A stretch of 64,000 bases of DNA from Acidobacteriota bacterium. Its GTDB lineage: Bacteria; Acidobacteriota; Blastocatellia; Pyrinomonadales; Pyrinomonadaceae. The DNA is taken from positions 434,001 through 498,000 of the forward strand of contig JAHBSK010000003.1 of assembly GCA_019639175.1 (NCBI GenBank). Direction: 5' to 3'. The translations under genes and the position numbers were made by a program. Below, piece after piece: positions 35,440 to 45,232 of this stretch (its first letter is position 1; every line of letters begins with the position of its first letter). The notes under the pieces are model-generated. The model saw only the letters and a program-made list of their open reading frames with translations, was not told the DNA's origin and made no database searches.

Positions 35440-36078
35440 ATGACCGCATTCAAACTTCAGGCGGAAAAGGCCGTGTTCAGCATCGGCTTTGATTTTGAGC
35501 GGTTCGCCGCTGACGAAGGCTATATGATGATAGCCGGCGTTGACGAGGTCGGCAGAGGATGTCTTGCCGGGCCTGTTGTTGCAGCCGCCTGCATTCTCGA
35601 TCTGAGCAAAGCTCCTCCGAAGGGCCTGAACGATTCAAAAAAACTTACCGCGAAACGACGTTCTGAGATAGCCGCCGAATTAAAGGAAACCGCCGTTGCG
35701 TATGCCATCGGCCAGGTCGAGGCTGACGAGATCGACCGCATAAACATTCTTGAAGCCACACGCAAAGCAATGGCTGGAGCCATAGCTGCTCTTAAGCCCG
35801 CCGCTGATTTCCTTTTGATCGATGCCGTCAACCTAAAACAGGTGGCATTACCGCAGAGGTCGCTGATAAAGGGCGACGCGGTATCATTCTCAATAGCCGC
35901 CGCGTCCGTCCTTGCCAAAACATACCGTGACGATCTGATGGTCGGTTTTGCGAATGAATATCCGCAATACGGCTTTGAAGGCCATAAAGGCTACGGTTCG
36001 GCCATGCATCTTGCAGCTCTCCGCACACACGGGCCGTGTCCGCTGCACCGCGTTTCCTTTCGCGGAGTTCTTTCATAA
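35440..36078 (+). CDS. rnhB: Ribonuclease HII
   Basis: This 212-residue RNase HII removes ribonucleotides misincorporated in DNA. The catalytic acids appear in IAGVDEVGRGCLAGPVVAA (Asp, Glu), FLLIDAV and KTYRDDLM. The terminal HKGYGSAMHLAAL is typical. A perfect TATAAT (35426-35431) ends 8 nt before the ATG with no Shine-Dalgarno sequence, which suggests a leaderless transcript separate from the rplS operon. Confidence 0.95.
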   Translation: MTAFKLQAEKAVFSIGFDFERFAADEGYMMIAGVDEVGRGCLAGPVVAAACILDLSKAPPKGLNDSKKLTAKRRSEIAAELKETAVAYAIGQVEADEIDRINILEATRKAMAGAIAALKPAADFLLIDAVNLKQVALPQRSLIKGDAVSFSIAAASVLAKTYRDDLMVGFANEYPQYGFEGHKGYGSAMHLAALRTHGPCPLHRVSFRGVLS

Positions 36079-36133
36079 TTTTTCCATTCTTAACGCATTT
36101 TGATAGATTTAATGCATCTAACCGTTTGGAAAG

Positions 36134-37225
36134 GTGCGGATGCTCGGGCTTTTAAGAAAACAATTTACCTTCGTTCACGTCTCAGGGATACCGGTGCGCG
36201 GTGACGCCAGTTGGCTGATCGTCATCGCCCTGATGACGGCTCTGATCGCGGCCAGCATCGGGGTCGACGCCACGGCAACAGGCCTGGGTTTGGGATTTGC
36301 CGCCACTATTGTTTTCTTTCTGTCGATATTCATCCACGAATTTGCCCACGCCGTCGTCGCTCGCCGCGAGCGGCTCGAGGTTCTGGAGATCGTCCTGCAC
36401 CCTTTTGGCGGACTGACGCGTTTTTTGCATCCGCCGGAAACGGCACGTGCCGAATTTCTTATCGCGATAGCCGGTCCGGTTGCCAGTTTTGTCCTGTCGA
36501 TAGTTTTCGTGCTGCTGGCGGCGGCGGTCAACACGACCGAAGCCGACATACTGGCAACATTGCTTTACACATTGGCGATAGGAAATTTTTTTATCGCGTT
36601 CTTTAATATGCTGCCCGGTTATCCGCTGGACGGAGGCCGCGTTCTGCGGGCATATTTGTGGAATAACGGCCGCGACCTGGATGACGCGACGTTGCTGACA
36701 GGCCGAAGCGGGCAGGCAATTGCAATAATGCTTGTGGTCTTCGGGCTTTATTTTGCACTGGTTCGCGGCGATATTTTTACCGGTTTTTGGGCGGCCCTGG
36801 TCGGCGTTTTTCTGTTCGATTCCGCCAGAAAGATCATCAACGACGTGACCGAGCTTGAAGACCTGACCGTCGAGAACTCTGTGGTTCTGGCCATTCCGAT
36901 AGAGCCTGATCTGACCATTCGCGAGCTTGTGGACGACGTGCTGCCCATGTATCGCCAGCATGTTTTTCCCGTCGCCAAAGACCGCCGAGTTCAGGGGCTG
37001 CTGACCCTGGCTGACATCAGACCGGTTCCGAGGGAAAAATGGTATTCACTTAGGGCCGCTGACGTGATGCGGCCGATAAACGGCGACCTGTTCGTGGAAA
37101 CAACTGCGTCAATGGCTGATGCCCGGGAGATGTGCCGGCGAAACGGCATCGGTTCGGTCGCGGTTCTTAACAGTGACGGGCTGTTGGTCGGAATGTTTCA
37201 TGGCGGAGGAGCAAAATCCAGATAA
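36134..37225 (+). CDS. Site-2-protease-family M50 metalloprotease with CBS domains
   Basis: This is a 363-residue intramembrane protease. The zinc motif H68-E69-F-A-H72 lies in the second helix, and the partner aspartate motif NMLPGYPLDGGRVLRA is about residues 157-172. Tandem CBS-like domains occupy residues about 240-360. The CBS type (SpoIVFB/Rip3 group) cleaves membrane substrates and may sense adenine nucleotides. The GTG at 36134 or the ATG six bases later are equivalent starts. The gene precedes the c-di-AMP cyclase by 138 bp; a functional link is possible but not shown. Confidence 0.9.
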   Translation: MRMLGLLRKQFTFVHVSGIPVRGDASWLIVIALMTALIAASIGVDATATGLGLGFAATIVFFLSIFIHEFAHAVVARRERLEVLEIVLHPFGGLTRFLHPPETARAEFLIAIAGPVASFVLSIVFVLLAAAVNTTEADILATLLYTLAIGNFFIAFFNMLPGYPLDGGRVLRAYLWNNGRDLDDATLLTGRSGQAIAIMLVVFGLYFALVRGDIFTGFWAALVGVFLFDSARKIINDVTELEDLTVENSVVLAIPIEPDLTIRELVDDVLPMYRQHVFPVAKDRRVQGLLTLADIRPVPREKWYSLRAADVMRPINGDLFVETTASMADAREMCRRNGIGSVAVLNSDGLLVGMFHGGGAKSR

Positions 37226-37363
37226 ACACCTGTGATGTGTGATATTCTAGAAAGCGTCAGCGTCCCGGTGCGTTGGCATTTTCGCAAACAGTGTGCATTG
37301 CCTTTCAAAAAGCATGTATTACGAAAAGAGAAATGATCGTGGAAGGGAAATTTGTAAGCAACA

Positions 37364-38200
37364 ATGGAACTCAATGACCTCATACCAACATGGAACACGC
37401 TGCGAAATCTGCTTGATATCGCGCTTGTGTTCATTATTGTCTATGTGGTTTTGAAGCTCCTTCGCGGCACGCGGGCCGTTCCGACAATAGTCGGCATCGT
37501 CATCCTTGCGCTGTTATATTGGATCGCTCTTGCATACGATCTGGCAACTTTGGAATTTGTCCTGCGCTGGGCCGTCGTTCTTCTTCCATTTGCCATCATC
37601 GTCCTGTTCGCGTCAGAGATCAGACAGGCTCTCATCTATTTTGCCAGCCGTCTTCGGTTCCCCATTTTGAGAAAACAGCGCGGTCAGTTTGGCGGCAGCA
37701 TCTATGACGAGATCGTTCTGGCGGTGACGACGCTTGCAACGGAAAAGATCGGTGCGCTGATCGTGATAGAAAGAAATGTCGGCTTGAGAAATTTTATCGA
37801 CACCGGCGTTCAGCTTGACGCAGCGGTCAGCTATGACCTGCTGGTAACGATATTCAACCCAACAACGCCGCTGCACGACGGAGCCGTTGTCATAAAAGAA
37901 GAACGCATCGCCGCCGCCTCGGTCTTTTTGCCGCTGACAAAGAATCCGGAAATATCACGCGAGCTTGGCACACGCCACCGAGCCGCGATCGGGATAACAG
38001 AGGGAACTGACGCCATATCCATAGTCGTGTCGGAAGAGACAGGAAGCATAACATGGGTGGAAGGTAAGAATTTAAAGCGGAACCTTGATACAACGGCCCT
38101 TCGCAAACTCCTGCTTGAGACGATGGAGATACCGCAGGTCGGCGTCAAACGGGAAAAAGCGGCAATAAAGGAGGCTGAATCGGAAATGTCCGCCGGATGA
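37364..38200 (+). CDS. cdaA: Diadenylate cyclase CdaA
   Basis: This is a 278-residue membrane enzyme making c-di-AMP from two ATP. Three N-terminal helices (residues about 15-85) precede the DAC domain with the catalytic DGA (TPLHDGAVV) and RHR (GTRHRAAIG) motifs. c-di-AMP controls K+ and osmolyte balance and wall homeostasis. It is followed after 32 bp by the YbbR-domain regulator gene, the conserved cdaA-cdaR pair. No glmM is adjacent. Confidence 0.95.
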   Translation: MELNDLIPTWNTLRNLLDIALVFIIVYVVLKLLRGTRAVPTIVGIVILALLYWIALAYDLATLEFVLRWAVVLLPFAIIVLFASEIRQALIYFASRLRFPILRKQRGQFGGSIYDEIVLAVTTLATEKIGALIVIERNVGLRNFIDTGVQLDAAVSYDLLVTIFNPTTPLHDGAVVIKEERIAAASVFLPLTKNPEISRELGTRHRAAIGITEGTDAISIVVSEETGSITWVEGKNLKRNLDTTALRKLLLETMEIPQVGVKREKAAIKEAESEMSAG

Positions 38201-38232
38201 ACCGGTTTTGACGGCCGGGCGGAAAGATCGTT

Positions 38233-39162
38233 ATGGACAGCAGCACGCCATTGAGAGAAAGGTACGGGCCACGAATGCTTTTTGTAAAGCACGTGGCGAC
38301 CAAGATCTTTTTGGAGGACTGGCTTCTGAAACTGCTTGCTCTGGTGATAACTCTTGCTTTGTGGTTCGGCGTCACGGGCCTGAGCACGCCGACAACGACA
38401 AGGCTGACCGGCATTCCGCTCACCATTCGTTTTGCCAGCAATACCGAGGTGACAAATTCTCCCGTGAACGAGGTGGACATCATCATCTCCGGCGATAAAC
38501 GCCGCATCAACCAGATAAACAAAAATGACCTGATAATCTCGGTCGATCTGACGGACGTTCAGGCGGGCGACCGCGTTGTCCAGCTAACGCCTGAGAACAT
38601 CACGCTGGATCTGCCGACCGGTGTCAAGCTGGATGAGATACAGCCCAACCGCATAGCCGTAAGGCTGGAACCGGTCGAAATTGTCGAGGTTGATGTAAGA
38701 GCCGAAACGGAAGGCAGCCTGCCCGAAGGCTACGAGATATATTCGCAAACCATAACACCCGCAAAGGTGAGGGTCAGAGGCCCTGCGGGCTTTCTGCGGT
38801 CGCTTTCGGTTATTTCCACGGAAAAGATCGACCTTTCGGACAAAATATCTGATTTTGTCGCAAAGCAGCTGCCGCTCAACCTTGAGAACCCAAAGGCGTC
38901 GCCGCTGGAAGCCTCTGTTGATGTCTCATTCAGGATAGGCGAGAGACGCGTTGAGCGCCTGTTTCTGACGCCAATAGGCGATGATACCGCGCAAAAGGCA
39001 ACGGTTGTGCTCTTTGGCCCTCGTTCCCTGCTTTTGGAAACGCAGCCGTCCGATCTGAAAGTTGTCATCGAACCGAACGCCGGCGGCGAACAGGTGCCAA
39101 GACTCATTCTGCCCGAACGGTTGGAAGGAAAGGTGGAAATTAGAAAACTGACGTTGCAATAG
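38233..39162 (+). CDS. cdaR: YbbR-domain c-di-AMP regulator CdaR
   Basis: This is a 309-residue extracytoplasmic regulator. One N-terminal transmembrane helix (about residues 33-52, WLLKLLALVITLALWFGVTG) is followed by tandem YbbR repeats, with sequences such as PTGVKLDEIQPNRIAVRLEPVE and ITPAKVRVRGPAGFL. CdaR binds and modulates CdaA at the membrane. Operon position supports this role. Confidence 0.9.
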   Translation: MDSSTPLRERYGPRMLFVKHVATKIFLEDWLLKLLALVITLALWFGVTGLSTPTTTRLTGIPLTIRFASNTEVTNSPVNEVDIIISGDKRRINQINKNDLIISVDLTDVQAGDRVVQLTPENITLDLPTGVKLDEIQPNRIAVRLEPVEIVEVDVRAETEGSLPEGYEIYSQTITPAKVRVRGPAGFLRSLSVISTEKIDLSDKISDFVAKQLPLNLENPKASPLEASVDVSFRIGERRVERLFLTPIGDDTAQKATVVLFGPRSLLLETQPSDLKVVIEPNAGGEQVPRLILPERLEGKVEIRKLTLQ

Positions 39163-39199
39163 CACGTGCCCAATTTCCGCACATGAACTTGCTCGTCTT

Positions 39200-39871
39200 T
39201 TACTCTGACTTACTCAAGAATTCTTTAATATCAAAGCGCATTTCGTCCATTATCTCATGACCGGCATCGTATTGTTTTGCAGTGAGGTTGGGGAGCCATG
39301 AGCGGAGTTTTTGCTCATTGTCACGAAATTTTTCGTTGGTGTAGAATTCGTCGTTGTTTCCGTATAAGTAGAAGGTATTTACAGAAGATCCGGCGTAGTT
39401 CGGGTTCTCGTCCAGGTCGCCGGGAATGCCGCCGCATACGCCGATCAGGTTTTTCAAAACATCTTGATACGTGAACGCAAAACGAAAATTAAGAGCGCAG
39501 GCCTGTGAAAACCCGAATAAGGATATATCACTCTGATCGATCACATTGTCACGCCCTAGTTTTTCGATAAGGCCGAGAAGAAATTTCTGATGCAGTTCCA
39601 CCGATTCGTCAGGCCTGAAATCGGTCAGCCATCCGAAACCAACGCGGTAGCCGTCTTCCGTTTTGCGAAAGTGCTGATGCGGGGCCTGAACCGACGCGAT
39701 AACAAAATTTTCCGGAGCAACGGCCTGCGCCTCGCGCATCATATATCGTTTGTGAGCGCCGTAGCCATGAGCCGCTATCAACAGCGGCGCGGATCCCGCA
39801 TGGTTTTCGGGAATGAAAAGATCGTAATAGAGCGGGATCTCTGCACGTAATGAAAGGTCTGTTTCAAGCAT
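39200..39871 (-). CDS. Alpha/beta hydrolase, phospholipase/carboxylesterase type
   Basis: This is a 223-residue cytoplasmic alpha/beta hydrolase of the esterase/dienelactone-hydrolase-like group. The nucleophile elbow GFSQA lies in ISLFGFSQACALNFRFAF. An IAAHGYGAHKRYM oxyanion segment precedes it, and a terminal histidine (DAGHEIMDEM) completes the triad. The ATG at 39871 starts at MLETDLSLRAEIPLYYD; a 17-residue upstream extension is unlikely. Substrate is unknown. Confidence 0.82.
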   Translation of the reverse strand: MLETDLSLRAEIPLYYDLFIPENHAGSAPLLIAAHGYGAHKRYMMREAQAVAPENFVIASVQAPHQHFRKTEDGYRVGFGWLTDFRPDESVELHQKFLLGLIEKLGRDNVIDQSDISLFGFSQACALNFRFAFTYQDVLKNLIGVCGGIPGDLDENPNYAGSSVNTFYLYGNNDEFYTNEKFRDNEQKLRSWLPNLTAKQYDAGHEIMDEMRFDIKEFLSKSE

Positions 39872-40022
39872 TGTTAGTAAATTATATCGCGTTCTGGCTT
39901 TATGCTGACATAGCCCGGTCAAAAGAATATGTAAAATGCCGAGCCTGAGCCTGTGCTAAACTTGAACTTTCGTTGATCTCTTACCGTAGTTATATCTTTA
40001 ACACCTGTTTATGGAGACATTT

Positions 40023-42419
40023 ATGAAACTCGGTTCACTACGCAGATGGTCTGCTTTCCTTCTTTTTATATCCATTGTATCCGGCACTGCTCCGTATGGT
40101 GCAATAGCCCAATCGTCTGCTCCGTTTGCTCCGCCATACGCCGTTGCTTTGGCAAGGGTCGAGGAAAAGGTCGAGGCCCGCAGAAAAGAGTTGGGAATTC
40201 CGGGAATGTCGCTGGCGATAGTCAAGGACGATCAGGTGATCTATTCAAAAGGCCTGGGTTACAAGGATTTTGAGAACAAGGCAGCGGCAACCGCCGACAC
40301 ACAGTTCGCCATCGGTTCATCGACCAAGGCTTTCACGGCGCTGTCCGTTCTGATGTCGGCGGACGAGGGAAAATTCTCGCTGGACGATTCTCCGAGAAAG
40401 GTTTTGCCGTATTTTAAGATGCGTGATCCTGACACGGACAAGAACATGACCATCCGTGATCTTTTGACGCATTCTTCCGGGCTGAACCGCACAGATCTGG
40501 CAATGATAACCGGAAAGCTGACGCGTGCGGAACTGATACGCGTTGCGGGCGAGGCAAAACCGGTGGCAAAGCTGCGGGAAAAATTCGGCTATCAGAACCT
40601 GATGTACGCCGCTGCGGGCGAGGTCGTGGCCGTGTCGCAAAAACAGCCGTGGGAACAGTTCATACCGGAACGCATCTTCAAACCGCTCGGGATGACAAAT
40701 TCCACAATGTCGATGAAGGAGATGGCAAAGGTCAAGGACCGCTCGCTTGGGTATAACTACAATTTCGATACGAAAGAGACCCAACTGCTGCCCTATCGCG
40801 ACATTGACGAGGTCGCCCCGGCGGGTTCGATAAATTCCAGCGCGAATGACATGGCAAAGTGGCTCCGGTTCATCCTCAACGGCGGAACCATCGAAGGAAA
40901 GCGGCTCGTTTCCGAAACAAGTTTTGAGGAATGGTTCAAACCGCAAATGAAGGTCGATCCCGCCGGAACGGTCAATTACGGCCTCGGCTGGTTCGTTCAG
41001 AAATGGAACGGCATGACGGTCGTTCAGCACGGCGGAAACATCGACGGCTTTAACGCACTTGTCGCGCTGATCCCTGAGAAAAAGCTCGGCTTTGTAATGC
41101 TGACAAATGTCTCTGCGTCATCGCTTGGCAACGAGCTTATGCCTATCATATGGGAGAACATTCTGGGCAAGCCGCAAACGGCATCGCCGGCGGGCGACGC
41201 CGCGAAAGAAGCCGGTAAATACCGCTTTGCACAGGCCGGGTTTGATATCGAGGTTGAATATAAGGACGGAAAGCTGGTCGCTCACGTTCCCGGCCAGCCA
41301 TCCTATCCGCTGGAACCGGTCGGCGGCCGCAAGTATCGCATGTCAGGCGCTCCTGACGGCTTTTTCATGACGTTCAAGGATGACGAGATGTACCTTGAAC
41401 AGCCACACGGTAACTTCACATTGCCTAAAGTTGGAACAGACAAGGCAAAGGAAGCAGGTTCGCCGCCGGAAGCAAAGGAACTTATCGGTAAATGGGAATC
41501 AGTCACCAGCGGCCGCGAGGTGGAGATAAAAGAAACCAACGGAACCGTTACGCTTAATATCGAAGGGCAGCAGCCCTACACTTTGACCTCTCGCGAAAAG
41601 GACGCATTCAATATGAGTCCGCTGCCCGACACTTTCTGGATAAAAGTAAAGCGCGGCGAGGACGGCAAGGTCAACGGATTTACTTCAATGCAGCCGCAGG
41701 GCAATGTGGATTTCAAACCGGCCGGGCCGCCGACCGTCTCGATCACGGCAGATGAACTCTACCGAAAGGTTCTGGCGGCAAGCGGCGGCGAGGCGAACTG
41801 GAAGAAGATTCATTCGCGTGTGAGCGAAGCAACTGTCGCTTTGGAAAATCAGGGCGTAACTGCCACGGCAAAAACATGGGCAAAAGCGCCGAACCTTTCC
41901 GCAACGGAAACAAAAATGTTCGCTATCGGGAAAGAGATAGCCACGGGCTGGGACTTTTTTGACGGCACCAACGCGGAACAGGCATACAGCTTTGCTCCGG
42001 CGGAAAAACTAAGCGGCAAACGGCTGGAAGACACCAAACTTACCTCCGATCTTTACTCGATGCTTGACTGGAAATCGAAGTATAAGCACATCTCGGTCAA
42101 ACGCATCGCAAAGGTCGGTGATGAGGAAGCATACGTTGTCGAGTTTGAACCGGAAAACGGAACGAAATTCACCGAATATTATTCGACAAAAACATTTCTG
42201 CTGTTAAAGCGTGAAGGTGTCATAACCTCAAGCACGAGCAGCGTGTCCCTTCCGTATTCTGTAATTTACGAGGATTATCGCGAGATCGACGGTGTAAAGA
42301 TGCCGTTCAAACAGACCAACACCTCGCCCAGCAACGGCGAGATCGTGACGATCGTCACCAAGGTAACGCACAACGCGGAGATAGACAACAAACTGTTCGC
42401 TCCGAGAAAGGTGAATTAG
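40023..42419 (+). CDS. Exported serine hydrolase, beta-lactamase family, with C-terminal extensions
   Basis: This is a 798-residue secreted protein. The signal peptide ends at AIAQ. The class C beta-lactamase-like domain carries GSSTKAF (SxxK near residue 99), Y-Q-N and HGG (VVQHGGNIDGFN). A DUF3471-like barrel (PSYPLEPVGGRKY) and a C-terminal beta-rich LolA/outer-membrane-lipoprotein-like region (KVLAASGGEANWKK ... PFKQTNTSPSNGE) follow. GGAGA just before the ATG at 40023 selects this start over 40011. It likely acts on peptides or esters in the periplasm. Confidence 0.88.
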   Translation: MKLGSLRRWSAFLLFISIVSGTAPYGAIAQSSAPFAPPYAVALARVEEKVEARRKELGIPGMSLAIVKDDQVIYSKGLGYKDFENKAAATADTQFAIGSSTKAFTALSVLMSADEGKFSLDDSPRKVLPYFKMRDPDTDKNMTIRDLLTHSSGLNRTDLAMITGKLTRAELIRVAGEAKPVAKLREKFGYQNLMYAAAGEVVAVSQKQPWEQFIPERIFKPLGMTNSTMSMKEMAKVKDRSLGYNYNFDTKETQLLPYRDIDEVAPAGSINSSANDMAKWLRFILNGGTIEGKRLVSETSFEEWFKPQMKVDPAGTVNYGLGWFVQKWNGMTVVQHGGNIDGFNALVALIPEKKLGFVMLTNVSASSLGNELMPIIWENILGKPQTASPAGDAAKEAGKYRFAQAGFDIEVEYKDGKLVAHVPGQPSYPLEPVGGRKYRMSGAPDGFFMTFKDDEMYLEQPHGNFTLPKVGTDKAKEAGSPPEAKELIGKWESVTSGREVEIKETNGTVTLNIEGQQPYTLTSREKDAFNMSPLPDTFWIKVKRGEDGKVNGFTSMQPQGNVDFKPAGPPTVSITADELYRKVLAASGGEANWKKIHSRVSEATVALENQGVTATAKTWAKAPNLSATETKMFAIGKEIATGWDFFDGTNAEQAYSFAPAEKLSGKRLEDTKLTSDLYSMLDWKSKYKHISVKRIAKVGDEEAYVVEFEPENGTKFTEYYSTKTFLLLKREGVITSSTSSVSLPYSVIYEDYREIDGVKMPFKQTNTSPSNGEIVTIVTKVTHNAEIDNKLFAPRKVN

Positions 42420-42423
42420 GTAC

Positions 42424-43380
42424 TTATGCGGGTTCCGCACGCGAAAGACCGGCAGACGCCATCAGGTTGGGTGTAAACGCAGGCTCGCTGTGGTCAAAGA
42501 CCGCGTCGAGTTCCTTTTCCACGCTGCCGTGGCCGGCGGGTATCTTTTTGACAAGCGGTTCAAAGTTTTGAAAATCGTAAAGCTCCGTGTCCAGAAGGTG
42601 CGAGCCTGTCACGTTTGTCAGGGCCGTCAGGATGGAAGAACGCAGATACGGTATCTCTTTGGCAAGTTCTGTGACAAGCGCCTTGACGCGGGCGCGTTTC
42701 AGATTGGGCTGAGAGCCGCAGAGATTGCAGGGAATGATCGGGAACTGCTTTTCCTCGGCATATGCCGCAATATCCGCTTCCTGACAATATGCCAGCGGCC
42801 TGATGATGGTGTTGCGGCCGTCATCGCTGCGAAGGATCGGCGGCATCGCCTTTAGCTGGCCGACGTAGAACAGATTGAGCAGGAACGTATTGATGATGTC
42901 ATCGCCGTGATGTCCCAGGGCGATCTTGGTGCAGCCTTCCTCAACGGCGGTCGTGTATAAAATGCCGCGCCGCAGCCGCGAACACAACGAGCAGAACGTC
43001 TTGCCCTCAGGCACATGCTCCTTGACTATCGAATACGTGTCCTCTTCGACAATGCGATACTCAACCCCAACACTTTCCAGATATTCAGGCAGGACGTGTT
43101 CGGGAAAACCGGGCTGTTTCTGATCCAGATTAACGGCCAGAATATCGAACTTTACCGGCGACCGTCGGCGGACATCCAGCAGCAGGTCGAGCAGCGTGTA
43201 GCTGTCCTTTCCGCCCGAAAGGCACACCATCACCTTGTCGCCCGCGTCGATCATCCCAAAATCGCCTATTGCCTGGCCCATTTTTTTAAGCAGGCGTGTT
43301 TTTGTCTTGGTCTCTATAAACAAAGTATTCCGTAAACTCCCGAAACTAACAATTTTCCCACGAATGGCGTGAAATAACAA
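42424..43380 (-). CDS. ttcA: tRNA 2-thiocytidine(32) synthetase, TtcA family
   Basis: This is a 318-residue PP-loop ATPase. The PP motif SGGKDS is at residues 55-60. Cysteine pairs CSLCSRL (mid-protein) and CNLCGSQ would bind the Fe-S cluster, along with the [17 protein letters not shown] motif. TtcA thiolates C32 of some tRNAs. The N terminus may start later, at the methionine of MGQAIGDF. It is convergent with the serine hydrolase, with only 4 bp between the genes. Confidence 0.92.
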   Translation of the reverse strand: MLFHAIRGKIVSFGSLRNTLFIETKTKTRLLKKMGQAIGDFGMIDAGDKVMVCLSGGKDSYTLLDLLLDVRRRSPVKFDILAVNLDQKQPGFPEHVLPEYLESVGVEYRIVEEDTYSIVKEHVPEGKTFCSLCSRLRRGILYTTAVEEGCTKIALGHHGDDIINTFLLNLFYVGQLKAMPPILRSDDGRNTIIRPLAYCQEADIAAYAEEKQFPIIPCNLCGSQPNLKRARVKALVTELAKEIPYLRSSILTALTNVTGSHLLDTELYDFQNFEPLVKKIPAGHGSVEKELDAVFDHSEPAFTPNLMASAGLSRAEPA

Positions 43381-43622
43381 CCAAAACCGGCCTCATGGCC
43401 CTGAAGTTCATCTCTATAAAGCCTGGCCGAACAATAAAAAGCTGAGCAATGAAATATTTACTAGCCAACAGGCGTGTGTTTCATTTATTATAGAAAAGCG
43501 GATATTCATAATTGCGGCCAACGGCCGTTTTTCTATCCGAAAGTCCTTTTTCTACATATTATCAAGATCGTTTCGTCCCAAAGGACGGCAAAAAAACCTA
43601 CTAGGTAAAATACGGAGGCAAC

Positions 43623-44294
43623 ATGATCAGAATGGGCAAGGGTTCAAAACCCGAAGAAGCAACTGAAAGCACTTATCCGGCAGCGAATGCCGGATATCAA
43701 TATGGAAGCGAAAACCCGAATACGGTTTCGGCCCCGACAACCGACAGCGAGAACATCGCAAGAGATATAAAAGAAGGCAAGTTAAGCGGATTTGTCGGAC
43801 ACGGCACGTCATTGACGGGCGACACGACCTTTCAGATGATGCTTCGCCTTGACGGCCACTTGACCGGAACGATCTCGTCGGACGGCGGTACGCTGATAGT
43901 CGGCAACAACGGACAGGCGGACGCCAATATCTCGGTCGCGGTTGCCAATATCAACGGGGCCGTCAATGGCGACATCGTCGCCACGGACAAAGTTCATCTT
44001 GGCCGCACAGCAAAGGTGGTCGGAAACGTAACGACACCCAAACTGGTCATTGAGGACGGAGCCTTGTTCGAGGGAAGCTGTTCGATGGTAAGAGCCAGGG
44101 AACAGGAACAGAAAGCTTCATCTGCGTCGGCCCAAAGTTCTTCGTCATATCAGAAGAGTTCCTATTCAGGAACTTCCTCGACGACGGCTTCGACCTCTTC
44201 GACAACATCTTCTGCTTTAGGTTCTGCTTCAGGTTCTGACAGCAAATCTGACACGACCGATGCAGAGAAAAAAGCTGACGCCGCAAAATCGTAA
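43623..44294 (+). CDS. Bactofilin, polymer-forming cytoskeletal protein
   Basis: This is a 223-residue bactofilin. The central beta-helix domain (residues about 55-150, GKLSGFVGHGTSLTGDTTFQ ... GRTAKVVGNVTTPKLVIEDG) is followed by a Ser/Thr-rich disordered tail and a short acidic end. Bactofilins polymerise without nucleotide and scaffold cell shape or polar complexes. A GGAGG ribosome-binding site is well placed. A Rho-independent terminator follows. No M23 peptidase partner is adjacent. Confidence 0.93.
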   Translation: MIRMGKGSKPEEATESTYPAANAGYQYGSENPNTVSAPTTDSENIARDIKEGKLSGFVGHGTSLTGDTTFQMMLRLDGHLTGTISSDGGTLIVGNNGQADANISVAVANINGAVNGDIVATDKVHLGRTAKVVGNVTTPKLVIEDGALFEGSCSMVRAREQEQKASSASAQSSSSYQKSSYSGTSSTTASTSSTTSSALGSASGSDSKSDTTDAEKKADAAKS

Positions 44295-44315
44295 GACAAC
44301 TTCACGCTCTTTAAT

Positions 44316-44346
44316 AAAAAGGCGGCTTTCGGGCCGTCTTTTTGTT
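44316..44346 (+). terminator. Rho-independent terminator after bactofilin
   Basis: A stem AAAAAGGCGGC (44316-44326) / GCCGTCTTTTT with a short loop and a T-run lies 20 bp after the stop codon. Stem pairing includes one G-U. Confidence 0.85.
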
Positions 44347-44437
44347 TTCAGGCTGTTAACTATCGAGCCGCTGCTGTGGCAAACGACGGCTTGACGGTGT
44401 TAATCTTTATTCATCCAAATGTTTAGGAGGATCTGTT

Positions 44438-44860
44438 ATGCTTAGCGATTTTAAGAAATTCATTGCACGCGGAAACGTGCTTGATCTGGCGATAGCCGTT
44501 ATCATGGGTGCGGCTTTTGGCAAGATAATCTCTACGTTTACTGAGGGCATTATCATGCCGTTTGTCGGGCTTCTGACCGGCGGCGTTGACTTTAAAACTA
44601 AATTTTATGACTTGAGCGGGAACCTAAAGGCCGGAGCCACGGCAGAGCAGATAGAAGCCGCCGTTAAGGAAGGCGCTCCGCTGATCCTGTATGGACAACT
44701 GATAAGCGATATCATCACGTTCCTGATAGTTGCTTTCGTGATGTTTCTGCTGGCACGCTACGCCATGTCATTGTTCAAGGGACTGGAAGCAGAGGCAGAA
44801 CCGACACCGGAGGAAACCCTGCTTGGCGAGATCAGGGATATTCTTAAGGCAAAGGGCTAG
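44438..44860 (+). CDS. mscL: Large-conductance mechanosensitive channel
   Basis: This is a 140-residue MscL with two transmembrane helices, the pore-lining one carrying NVLDLAIAVIMGAAFGKI. The channel opens at high membrane tension to release solutes on osmotic downshock. An AGGAGG ribosome-binding site precedes the ATG. The gene ends directly against the convergent crcB gene. Confidence 0.96.
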   Translation: MLSDFKKFIARGNVLDLAIAVIMGAAFGKIISTFTEGIIMPFVGLLTGGVDFKTKFYDLSGNLKAGATAEQIEAAVKEGAPLILYGQLISDIITFLIVAFVMFLLARYAMSLFKGLEAEAEPTPEETLLGEIRDILKAKG

Positions 44861-45232
44861 TCACTTTATCAATTGAAAACCCGCAAACGCCGCGAGCAGG
44901 CCGAGGACAAGGCTTGCCGCGGCATATATCAACGCGGTCGCGACCGCGCCTGACCGCAAAAGATCGAGCATTTCAAGCGAGAATGCCGAGAATGTCGTAA
45001 AACCGCCGCAAATGCCGACCGCAAGAAACACCTTCCAATCTTCCGTCACCGATCCTTTCAGAGCTGCAGCGGCGATCACACCGATAAAAAAGCTGCCGAT
45101 GATGTTTATTAAAAAGGTGTGATAAGGAAAAGCCGTGCTGAAACGCGAAACAAAAAAATGCGAGATGGCGAACCGTAAAACTCCGCCGATAAAACTTCCC
45201 GCTCCTGCCAAAAGATATAATTTCATTGCCAT
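44861..45232 (-). CDS. crcB: Fluoride channel CrcB/FluC
   Basis: This is a 123-residue four-helix fluoride exporter subunit working as a dual-topology dimer. Typical text is GGVLRFAISHF at helix 1, FLINIIGSFFIGV in helix 2, and GICGGFTTFSAFSLEM with the conserved Phe/Ser/Thr of the anion pathway. It overlaps the upstream fthC gene by 10 bp. No fluoride riboswitch can be present directly upstream because that sequence is coding. Confidence 0.94.
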   Translation of the reverse strand: MAMKLYLLAGAGSFIGGVLRFAISHFFVSRFSTAFPYHTFLINIIGSFFIGVIAAAALKGSVTEDWKVFLAVGICGGFTTFSAFSLEMLDLLRSGAVATALIYAAASLVLGLLAAFAGFQLIK